Shown one piece after another: positions 1 to 6,222 of a stretch of 6,245 nucleotides of DNA (positions within the stretch are counted from its first letter, which is position 1; each line of letters begins with the position of its first letter). Source of the DNA: Acidobacteriaceae bacterium (lineage in GTDB: Bacteria > Acidobacteriota > Terriglobia > Terriglobales > Acidobacteriaceae); NCBI GenBank assembly GCA_025462785.1, contig JAOAPG010000036.1:1-6245 (forward strand), in the 5' to 3' direction. The notes under the pieces were generated by a model. It ran no database searches. It had not been told where the DNA came from and worked only from the letters and a program-made list of their open reading frames with translations. The position numbers and the translations under genes were made by a program.

Positions 1-1919
1 GCCACTTCCGCCGGAGGTGGCACAGCTGTCGCATCACCTTCCGCAAAAGATCCTTCCCACTCTGACGAAAGATCAATCTCAGCCTCGGGCGCTGCTTGTA
101 CGTCGAATTCTGGGGTGCTCGAAGGAGAAGATGCCTGCGACGCGGGGGCATGGAAGAATAAACCGGAAGCGGCAGCCTTCGCTGGCGCGGACTTTGTCGC
201 AGGAATCGAAGCTGTGGCTGGGGTTTGCGGAGGCTCCACGAAAAGTTCGCTCACGCTGACCGTTTCAGGCGACACAACCATTTCTGGAATTTCTGCAATC
301 TCGTGCGAAGCGACTTTATTAACTGCGGGAACGAATGGGGCATCGCTCAATTCGGCTGGAGCCGCTGCAGCGCGTTCTTCGTATTTGCTGGCGAGTTCTC
401 CGTACCGACTGGCTTCATCAGGATGTCCGGCGTCGTGATAAATGCTTTCGAGAGTCCGAGAACAGACTGCCGCTTCAGCAAAACGGCCAGCTCGCGTATG
501 CAGAGCGGCCAGCCTCTGATTTAGCCGCAAATCTCCCGGAGCCTGAGGTAACGCTAATAGCAAGGGAGCCAGTGCTTTGGCTGGCATGTTGTAGGAGATG
601 AAGAGTTCGGCATCCGTCAGTGCCGCACGAACGGCAAGTGCTACCTGGTCGTCGTAGCGTTGATCGATGAAGGGCGCCGTAGCTTCCAGTTCGTCGACCA
701 GGACCGCCCCTTCCTCAGCTGTGATTAACCGGGAAGTTGTAGTTCCGCCCAATTTTGAGAGAACCTGTTGATAATTATCCGCATGCAACTGGTTGTGCGG
801 CTCCATCTGAGTCAACTTGAGGTAATAATCGCGAGCCTTCTCCAAATCACCCGATTGAACGCTCGCATGGGCGAGTAATTCATAGACTTCGGTAAGATGA
901 GTGGTCTCCCCCGCTTTCTGGAAAAGACCCAGCAAGGTTTCCAAAGCGAGAACGTTTTCCTTTACGTGGCCAATGATTGAATGCAACGTTTCGAGCACCC
1001 TGCCCGGATCGGATGACAGCAACCGATCGGAATAGTGCTGATAAGACTGGAGGGCTTCTTCAAATTGGCCAGAGGAAACCAACGCGTTTGCATAAGTGTG
1101 AATAGCGCCGACATCGTTGTGAACGGCGAGCAGCTTGCCCGCCAGAGTGCCTGCTTCTGTTAAACGTCCAGTCTGCAAATAAGCCTGGAATAGAGAGCGC
1201 AGACCATCTGCGTTACTGTCGAGATCAGAGACTTTCTCGAGGTACTCAATGGCGTTGGCCAGATCTCCTGAATCGAGAGCCGTGCGACCGCGGAGTAGAA
1301 GGACATAGCTGTTATCAGGGTCGAGTTCGACCATGCGCTTCAGAATCCCGTCGGCTGCGTCAAGCTGACCTTTACCCCGAAGACTCTCGGCGGCAGCGGC
1401 AAAAATTTGCCAAGCTTCGGTCTTCTTGTTCAGCCTTACGTAAACCTCTGCGAGACGGGTCCGCATAGCGACGTTTTCGGGATCCATCTCCAGCGTCTTC
1501 TGAAAAATACGAACTGCCTGTTCGAGTTCGCCTGCCTTCAGGAATTCTTCCGCTACCTGCAAATACTGAGCGCGAGCATCATTGAATAGGCCTTGTTGGG
1601 TATAAAGCTCAGCGAGCCTGATCACGCTCTCCAGCGAAGACTTGCTCTTGGTCAGCTTCTTGTACATCGCGATCGCCTTGACCGTGAAACCCTGTGCGGC
1701 ATAGGCATCGCCGACGTTCTTGAAGCACTCCACGGCTTTGCCGCTGTCACCGAGCCGTGAGTAGAGATCGCCCACGGTATTCATCACCGTGAGATCTTTA
1801 GGATCAGCTTTGAGGACTTTTTCGTACTCAGCAATGGCATTTTGCACTTTGCCTTGCTGGACGAATTTCTCCGCAGCACTAAGGACCTTCTGCTTGTTGA
1901 AGCCGAAACCAAAAGCCAT
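1..1919 (-). CDS. TPR-repeat protein with Pro/Ala-rich acidic tail, 3' end beyond the window
   Basis: The frame is open from ATG at 1919-1917 to the left edge, giving 639 residues and no stop, so the C-terminus is missing. An in-frame TAG lies 11 codons upstream with no other start codon between, so this start is well fixed. Residues about 10-390 are mostly helical TPR-like units. Clear ones include 'GKVQNAIAEYEKVLKADP' (23-40), 'GELEQAVRIFQKTLEMDP' (130-147), 'GQLDAADGILKRMVELDP' (184-201), 'GDLANAIEYLEKVSDLD' (218-234), 'GQFEEALQSYQ' (284-294) and 'GDLEKARDYYLKLTQMEP' (357-374). More helical repeats run to about 512. Residues 515-639 are low-complexity Pro/Ala/Ser with acidic patches ('EIDLSSEWEG', 614-623), probably disordered. 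There is no signal peptide or membrane segment, so it is likely cytoplasmic. TPR arrays usually act as protein-binding scaffolds; no catalytic motif is visible and the partner is unknown. It is divergent from the acyl-transfer fusion gene at 2201. Confidence 0.93.
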   Translation of the reverse strand, partial: MAFGFGFNKQKVLSAAEKFVQQGKVQNAIAEYEKVLKADPKDLTVMNTVGDLYSRLGDSGKAVECFKNVGDAYAAQGFTVKAIAMYKKLTKSKSSLESVIRLAELYTQQGLFNDARAQYLQVAEEFLKAGELEQAVRIFQKTLEMDPENVAMRTRLAEVYVRLNKKTEAWQIFAAAAESLRGKGQLDAADGILKRMVELDPDNSYVLLLRGRTALDSGDLANAIEYLEKVSDLDSNADGLRSLFQAYLQTGRLTEAGTLAGKLLAVHNDVGAIHTYANALVSSGQFEEALQSYQHYSDRLLSSDPGRVLETLHSIIGHVKENVLALETLLGLFQKAGETTHLTEVYELLAHASVQSGDLEKARDYYLKLTQMEPHNQLHADNYQQVLSKLGGTTTSRLITAEEGAVLVDELEATAPFIDQRYDDQVALAVRAALTDAELFISYNMPAKALAPLLLALPQAPGDLRLNQRLAALHTRAGRFAEAAVCSRTLESIYHDAGHPDEASRYGELASKYEERAAAAPAELSDAPFVPAVNKVASHEIAEIPEMVVSPETVSVSELFVEPPQTPATASIPATKSAPAKAAASGLFFHAPASQASSPSSTPEFDVQAAPEAEIDLSSEWEGSFAEGDATAVPPPAEV

Positions 1920-1930
1920 AAAATTGCGGA

Positions 1931-1934
1931 CTCC
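1931..1934 (-). promoter_or_regulatory. Probable ribosome binding site of the TPR gene
   Basis: The minus strand reads GGAG, within GGCGGAG, with 11 bases before the ATG at 1919. The spacing is slightly long but usable. The site lies inside a perfect short dyad GCGGA-c-TCCGC (1926-1936). That dyad is too tight to form a strong RNA hairpin by itself. This is the only Shine-Dalgarno-like sequence near this start. Confidence 0.4.
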
Positions 1935-1959
1935 GCCTGATTCTTCCGCCTAGATTTGA

Positions 1960-1972
1960 TTCCTTGAAGGAA
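1960..1972. promoter_or_regulatory. Perfect 13-bp palindrome, possible operator
   Basis: TTCCTT-g-AAGGAA is a perfect inverted repeat of two six-base arms around one base. It lies 41-53 bp upstream of the TPR start codon, where a promoter or operator could sit. Short perfect dyads of this size are typical of dimeric regulator sites but also occur by chance. No regulator can be named from the sequence. Confidence 0.3.
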
Positions 1973-2032
1973 GGCCCAAAAATCGGCCACCCTTTAGGTC
2001 AGGTCTGTTGACAATGATTCGTCCACGAGAAG

Positions 2033-2053
2033 TGACCATTCGGACATGGGTCA
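2033..2053. promoter_or_regulatory. Inverted repeat upstream of the fusion-gene promoter, possible operator
   Basis: TGACCAT (2033-2039) and ATGGGTCA (2046-2053) are inverted copies with one extra base in the right arm. They are separated by six bases. The repeat ends directly before the candidate -35 element at 2054, a position suited to an activator or repressor dimer. The assignment is inference from the symmetry alone. Confidence 0.3.
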
Positions 2054-2084
2054 TTGTAAGGCTGGTTACCAAGAATCGTATGAT
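2054..2084 (+). promoter_or_regulatory. Candidate sigma-70-like promoter for the acyl-transfer fusion gene
   Basis: TTGTAA (2054-2059, 4 of 6 to consensus) is followed after 19 bp by TATGAT (2079-2084, 5 of 6). The spacer is longer than the preferred 17 bp, so the promoter would be weak or activator-dependent. Transcription would begin near 2091 and leave a leader of about 110 nt before the ATG at 2201. A perfect TTGACA at 2008-2013 has no acceptable -10 at normal spacing. Confidence 0.35.
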
Positions 2085-2123
2085 TACTAAGGGTTACCAA
2101 AAGGGAGTGTACGACCGGGTTAC
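2064..2123 (+). repeat. Direct repeats GGTTACCAA, two exact copies plus a shortened third
   Basis: GGTTACCAA occurs at 2064-2072 and exactly again at 2092-2100, 28 bp apart. A shortened copy, GGTTAC, follows at 2118-2123, 26 bp further on. The core GGTTACC is itself nearly symmetric (GGTNACC). The first copy falls in the spacer of the candidate promoter and the second at its expected transcription start, the usual placement for repressor sites. The function is inferred. Confidence 0.4.
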
Positions 2124-2124
2124 T

Positions 2125-2142
2125 GCCGGAATTAGCCGGAAT
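2125..2142 (+). repeat. Short tandem repeat GCCGGAAT with 10-bp period
   Basis: GCCGGAAT is present at 2125-2132 and 2135-2142, one helical turn apart, in the putative leader of the fusion gene. It may be a paired protein-binding site or chance. No pairing with the downstream start region was seen. Confidence 0.3.
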
Positions 2143-2200
2143 CGTCCCATGCGGTGTTACGCTCCAGCCCTTTCGTCGAGAATGCGCTACGCTGTTCTCC

Positions 2201-4720
2201 ATGGAACGCCGTTCGGTTGGCGAATATCTGGACAACTTCCTGCGCCGCGGCACCGAATGCGCTTACGTGGAGCAGCGCGGATATCGCCTCGTACGCTGGA
2301 GTTATGGGCAAATTGCCGAGCTCGCGTTACGCTTTACTCGAGAACTGCAGAGTCGCGGCGTAGGTAAAGGAGACCGCGTTCTAATCTGGGGGCCGAATTC
2401 CGGGGAGTGGGTTGCCGCGTTCTTCGGTTGCGCTGTCTTGGGGGTCGTCGTCGTCCCCATGGACAATGCGGCTACACGGGATTTCGCATTGCGGGTTTAT
2501 GAGCAAGTTGGCGCAAGGCTTCTGGTGTGTTCGCGAGAAAAGGTCCAGAATGGCTTGCCTTCGTTGCTTTTGGAAGATTTGCCAGAAGTCTTAGAGCGAA
2601 ACTCGGCTGATCCGTTCTTGCAGCCCGAAATTAATCCAAGCGACACGTTGCAGATTGTCTTTACCTCCGGGACAACTGCCGAACCTAAAGGCGTCGTAAT
2701 CACCCACGGTAACGTCCTGGCGAATATTGCGCCGTTAGAGACCGAGATCCAGAAATACCTACAATATGAACGCTTCGTGCATCCTCTTCGTTTTTTAAAT
2801 CTTTTGCCGTTGAGCCACGTCTTCGGGCAATTCCTAGGCATGTTCTTGCCACCGTTAATGGGCAGTACCGTGATCTTTCAGGAAACGCTGAAGCCAGGAG
2901 ATGTGCTGGCCACAATCAAACGAGAACGCATTTCAGTACTGGTGACAGTTCCGCGAATGCTTCAATCCTTGGAAGAAAAGATTGAACGTGATCTTGAGGA
3001 TGAGGGCCAACTCGAAAAATTCCACCAGAAATTCAAGAACGCCGCGGGCAAGCACTTTGTACGACGCTGGTGGGCTTTCCGGCGAATCCATCGCAAGTTC
3101 GGATGGAAATTCTGGGCGTTTATCTGCGGAGGGGCAGCGCTTGATCAAGCGACGGAAGATTTCTGGGGAAGACTCGGCTTTGCGGTCATCCAGGGATACG
3201 GGCTTACCGAAACAACGTCGCTGATCAGCGTGAATCATCCATTCCGGCGCGGAAAGGGATCAATTGGCAAAGTGCTTGCCGGGCGCGAGGTAAAGCTTGC
3301 TACGGATGGCGAAATCCTGGTTCGGGGGAGTGGCGTAGCGGCGGGATATTGGGGACAAGAACTGAGGTCAGTTGGTGGCGAAGACGGGTGGTATCGAACC
3401 GGGGACATAGGCGAACTTGACAAGAACGGGGACCTTTATTTCAAGGGCCGGAAGAAAGACGTTTTGGTCACTCCAGCAGGGATGAACGTATATCCCGGAG
3501 ATCTTGAAGCCGCTCTTCGTAAGCAGCCTGAAGTCAAAGATTGCGTCGTGGTTGGGCGGCCGCAGAACGGAAATGCGGAACCCTGCGCCGTGCTGATTTT
3601 GCGAGATGGCGACAAACATCCCGAGCCAGTAATAAAACGCGCGAATCAATTGCTTGCAGAATTCCAACACATGCGTACATGGTTCGTGTGGCCTGATGAA
3701 GATTTCCCACGGACCTCTACCCAAAAGCCTCGCAGAAACGTAATTCAAGAAGTTGTTTTAGCCCAGAGTGGGAAGCAATCTTCCGGCCAGAGTTCCGGAG
3801 GGAGTCCTTTAGCGGAATTGATTGCGAAGGTCTCTCGCAAGTCAGTGGCAAACCTATCTGAAAGTGCAAAGCTCGACGGAGACTTAAACCTCAGTTCACT
3901 AGACAGAGTTGGATTGATCAGCGCCCTTGAAGACCGCTACCAGCTTGATCTCAGCGAAACTCAATTTGCCGCCGCGAAGACAATCAGCGATCTCGAACGC
4001 ATTCTGCAAGGCAAGCTACCTCAACGGGTTAGGTACCACTATCCCGGGTGGGTCCAGCGCTGGCCGACCACGTGGATTCGATTATTCGTTCACTATCTGC
4101 TTCTTCGCCCAGCTGTTTTTCTGCTCGGATGGCCGCGTGTAAAAGGTCGAGAGAATCTGCGAAACGTGCGCGGACCCGTGCTGGTCATATGCAATCACAT
4201 TGGGGATGTCGATGTGGGCTTCATCCTTACAGCGCTGCCAGCGCACCTTCGACACAGGCTCGCAACAGCGACTGGCGGAGAAGCTCTCGAAGCGTTGCGC
4301 ACTCCACCTGAGACACGAAACGTTTTAACCAAGATCTACGACCGGACCGAGTGGGTGCTTGGCGTCTCCCTGCTCAATCTGTTTCCCTTGCCGCGAGCAG
4401 TAGGATTCCGCGAAAGCTTCGCTTACGCTGGAGCCTCGGTTGATCGTGGTCACAGCATCCTCGTTTTTCCAGAGGGCCGGCATACAACTGACGGTAAATT
4501 GCTGCCGTTTCGCCCCGGTATCGGGCTGCTTGCGAACAACCTTGGGATTCCGATTGTTCCGGTGCGAATTGATGGACTATTCGAAGTGAAACAAGCGGGG
4601 AAGCGATTCGCTCCTCCGGGGAAAATCACAGTCAAGATCGGTGCCCCAATAGAGTATCCACCTGGAAGGGACCCCGAATGGATTGCCGGGGAGCTGCAAA
4701 AGAGAGTAGAGCAACTCTAA
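2201..4720 (+). CDS. Acyl-CoA/acyl-ACP synthetase - ACP - PlsC acyltransferase fusion
   Basis: The 839 residues form three parts. Residues 1-515 are an ANL-family AMP-forming synthetase: P-loop TSGTTAEPKG (155-164), GYGLTETT (332-339), YRTGD (398-402), FKGRKKD (415-421) and PRTSTQK (503-509), whose K509 aligns with the catalytic lysine. After a Ser/Gly/Gln linker (about 521-535), residues 536-605 resemble an acyl carrier protein; S566 in LSSLDRV aligns with the phosphopantetheine serine. Residues about 625-839 are a PlsC-type acyltransferase with NHIGDVD (H666, D671, the HX4D pair), FPEGR (756-760), PFRPG (769-773) and IPIVPVRIDG (783-792); the hydrophobic stretch 625-644 may bind membrane. 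It probably activates a fatty acid with ATP, loads its own ACP and acylates a lysophospholipid or similar acceptor at the inner membrane. E. coli Aas does comparable chemistry with the catalytic domains reversed. The acceptor is not shown. An in-frame TGA at 2081 and no other standard start favour 2201; no clear Shine-Dalgarno is seen. Confidence 0.93.
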   Translation: MERRSVGEYLDNFLRRGTECAYVEQRGYRLVRWSYGQIAELALRFTRELQSRGVGKGDRVLIWGPNSGEWVAAFFGCAVLGVVVVPMDNAATRDFALRVYEQVGARLLVCSREKVQNGLPSLLLEDLPEVLERNSADPFLQPEINPSDTLQIVFTSGTTAEPKGVVITHGNVLANIAPLETEIQKYLQYERFVHPLRFLNLLPLSHVFGQFLGMFLPPLMGSTVIFQETLKPGDVLATIKRERISVLVTVPRMLQSLEEKIERDLEDEGQLEKFHQKFKNAAGKHFVRRWWAFRRIHRKFGWKFWAFICGGAALDQATEDFWGRLGFAVIQGYGLTETTSLISVNHPFRRGKGSIGKVLAGREVKLATDGEILVRGSGVAAGYWGQELRSVGGEDGWYRTGDIGELDKNGDLYFKGRKKDVLVTPAGMNVYPGDLEAALRKQPEVKDCVVVGRPQNGNAEPCAVLILRDGDKHPEPVIKRANQLLAEFQHMRTWFVWPDEDFPRTSTQKPRRNVIQEVVLAQSGKQSSGQSSGGSPLAELIAKVSRKSVANLSESAKLDGDLNLSSLDRVGLISALEDRYQLDLSETQFAAAKTISDLERILQGKLPQRVRYHYPGWVQRWPTTWIRLFVHYLLLRPAVFLLGWPRVKGRENLRNVRGPVLVICNHIGDVDVGFILTALPAHLRHRLATATGGEALEALRTPPETRNVLTKIYDRTEWVLGVSLLNLFPLPRAVGFRESFAYAGASVDRGHSILVFPEGRHTTDGKLLPFRPGIGLLANNLGIPIVPVRIDGLFEVKQAGKRFAPPGKITVKIGAPIEYPPGRDPEWIAGELQKRVEQL

Positions 4721-4725
4721 ATGAT

Positions 4726-6207
4726 TTATCTTGCGGTGGCCGCCATCGCCTTCGACGATGCGTTGAGGCCGATGAGCTGTTTCATCTCCGCCACAATCCA
4801 CTCAGCTTCCTGCTTGTCGCGAATGGTCTGGCCCAGAACAGCTTTTCGTCCATCATTCTTTACGACTTGAACGTCGTAATACGGGGTGCCCGATGCTCCG
4901 CCGAATTGCGCGCCAATCGCCAGCTGGATCGTCGAGATTTGCGTCGCGGGAATTTCGTGGAAACTACCACCACCAAAAAGGCCATCGCCTACTTTGACGC
5001 TGCTTGCGTGAACGACAACAGTCGATGTTCCCGTCCATAACTGGAGAATGATGTAAATGAAAATCAGCTCGAACAGACCGAACACGAGTGGAAAAATAAA
5101 TGGGGCATGCATAACGACGGTGCCCCAGGTCACTCCGGTCCAGAGCAGCCCAAAAACCGTTGCGCCGGCCGCAAAACTCTTATTGCGAGCCGCGGGAAAG
5201 TAGAACTCAGTCCCTCCATCGCTGCTGGGCCGCACCAACACCGTCGGATTCGTGGGCGGGTTGCGAACGGCTGCTGCCTCCGTGAGGTTCTGGGCGTTAT
5301 CGGTAAGCGGAGAGGCTTTGGTCTTGAAGACCGGCAATTCAAAAGTCTCCCGATAATCGACTCCGGGAACGCTGGCATCTGCCTCAAGTAGCCACAAGAT
5401 CTCATTTCGAGGATTCGTTGTGTCCGTTTGCGGGTTATCAAGCGAAACATGAAACGACACCGGGACCGAGACGCCGGTAGGTCCAGGGCAAAGTTCCGCG
5501 GCGGAGATTGTCCTCTCGTCCCTCCACAATATTTTTTCGCTGGTGGATTGCTGGTTGCCTGAACCCGTAACGATGCGATTCACGCAAGAGAGCTTAAGTT
5601 GAATGCCGTGGTCGGGAAGATGTGGAAACCGCGCCACGATGGTGCCACGCAGATCACGCCCCATGACGCATGGAAGCGTTGTCATTTCGAAGGTTGTATC
5701 TCCAAATTCAAACCAGCGCAGGGTTTCGCGAATCGCGCGAATCAATAAACCCATACCAATCAGGGGGAAAACAAGAGTTATCAGCAGCTTGGGTTCGTGC
5801 TGAATTTGGGCTGGGTGAACCAAAACCAGTACGGGCGCGGACACTAGATTCCACAACGCGGCAAAGCCCCACGCGGAAATCATATTGAATTTGGTTTTGC
5901 TATGTACGCGGCCTTGAGCCCAATCTTCTCTCCACATCCATGGTTCGTCAGGATGCGCGGCTTTGACGCTTTCCAACTTCCGCATCTTTCTGGGCCCAAG
6001 CACTACAGCGGCGAGTAAACCGAAACCAACGCACGAAAATACGAGTCCGATGACAATCCGAATGAATGTGGGTGCCGGATTACCTCTGAGCGGACCCGCA
6101 ACCTCCGACGCATGAAAACCCCCAAAAAGCACAAATAATCCAGCGCCGCAGAAAGGCAATGCAAATATCGTTAAAACAATGGCGGCCAATTTGGATGACT
6201 TGTTCAT
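4726..6207 (-). CDS. Conserved-looking six-span membrane protein with beta-rich soluble domains, function unknown
   Basis: The 493-residue protein has likely membrane segments at about 6-30, 48-71, 109-130, 139-158, 344-366 and 369-391. Basic residues after segment 2 (GPRKMRK, 72-77) and segment 4 (RAIRETLR) suggest that the N-terminus, the 160-343 domain and the C-terminus are cytoplasmic. The loop after segment 2 has the motif PWMWREDWAQGRV (89-101), which I associate with uncharacterised bacterial membrane proteins. Residues 160-300 look like a beta-sandwich: GTIVARFPHL (188-197), KILWRDERTI (225-234), SVPVSFHV (247-254), PGVDYRETFELPVF (281-294). Residues 392-482 resemble a small PH-like beta domain ending in a helix. 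No catalytic motif is seen. DUF3592-like proteins are a possible relative, unverified. The stop codon faces that of the fusion gene across 5 bp. ATG at 6207 is the only standard start in the open frame up to the right edge; no Shine-Dalgarno is evident. Confidence 0.88.
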   Translation of the reverse strand: MNKSSKLAAIVLTIFALPFCGAGLFVLFGGFHASEVAGPLRGNPAPTFIRIVIGLVFSCVGFGLLAAVVLGPRKMRKLESVKAAHPDEPWMWREDWAQGRVHSKTKFNMISAWGFAALWNLVSAPVLVLVHPAQIQHEPKLLITLVFPLIGMGLLIRAIRETLRWFEFGDTTFEMTTLPCVMGRDLRGTIVARFPHLPDHGIQLKLSCVNRIVTGSGNQQSTSEKILWRDERTISAAELCPGPTGVSVPVSFHVSLDNPQTDTTNPRNEILWLLEADASVPGVDYRETFELPVFKTKASPLTDNAQNLTEAAAVRNPPTNPTVLVRPSSDGGTEFYFPAARNKSFAAGATVFGLLWTGVTWGTVVMHAPFIFPLVFGLFELIFIYIILQLWTGTSTVVVHASSVKVGDGLFGGGSFHEIPATQISTIQLAIGAQFGGASGTPYYDVQVVKNDGRKAVLGQTIRDKQEAEWIVAEMKQLIGLNASSKAMAATAR

Positions 6208-6216
6208 ACCCGACCG

Positions 6217-6222
6217 ATTATG
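6217..6222 (-). promoter_or_regulatory. Possible -10 element close to the membrane-protein start
   Basis: The minus strand reads CATAAT (5 of 6 to the sigma-70 -10), ending 9 bases before the ATG at 6207. If used, transcription would start within a few bases of the ATG and give a leaderless or nearly leaderless mRNA. That would fit the lack of a ribosome binding site. The hexamer 17 bp upstream (TATGTT) is a poor -35 and the window ends there, so this is a weak call. Confidence 0.2.

Larger units (their letters stand above)
1920..2200. other. Divergent intergenic control region
   Basis: This 281-bp stretch separates the divergent TPR and acyl-transfer fusion genes and holds no convincing gene. 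The reading frames that cross it have no recognisable protein character and overlap the real genes at their ends. It contains a 13-bp palindrome, a 21-bp inverted repeat, a direct repeat GGTTACCAA, a 10-bp-period tandem repeat and one candidate rightward promoter, listed separately. For the leftward TPR gene I find no -35/-10 pair that I would defend. Confidence 0.7.

Noticed and set aside
17..601. Several plus-strand open frames of 80-107 codons
   Set aside because: All are opposite the TPR gene and mirror its Ala/Pro/Ser-rich codons. None has protein-like features.
1784..1990. A 68-codon minus-strand frame starting upstream of the TPR ATG
   Set aside because: It is in a different frame from the clear TPR coding sequence, overlaps its first 45 codons and has low-complexity Ser/Lys/Arg content with no family resemblance.
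2008..2013. Perfect TTGACA as a -35 element
   Set aside because: The hexamer at 17-bp spacing (AGTGAC, 2031-2036) does not resemble a -10, and no better one lies at 16-18 bp.
2064..2142. The repeats as a CRISPR array or mobile-element end
   Set aside because: The units are only 6-9 bases, too short for CRISPR repeats. There is no transposase, target duplication or long terminal inverted repeat.
2008..2367. A 119-codon plus-strand frame crossing the intergenic region
   Set aside because: It overlaps the well-supported fusion gene in another frame, has no recognisable domain, and its Arg-rich content is typical of a shadow frame.
4733..4749. Hairpin GCGGTGG-ccg-CCATCGC near the convergent stops, considered as a terminator
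   Set aside because: It has a seven-pair stem with one G-U, but no T tract follows on either strand and it lies within the membrane-protein coding sequence.
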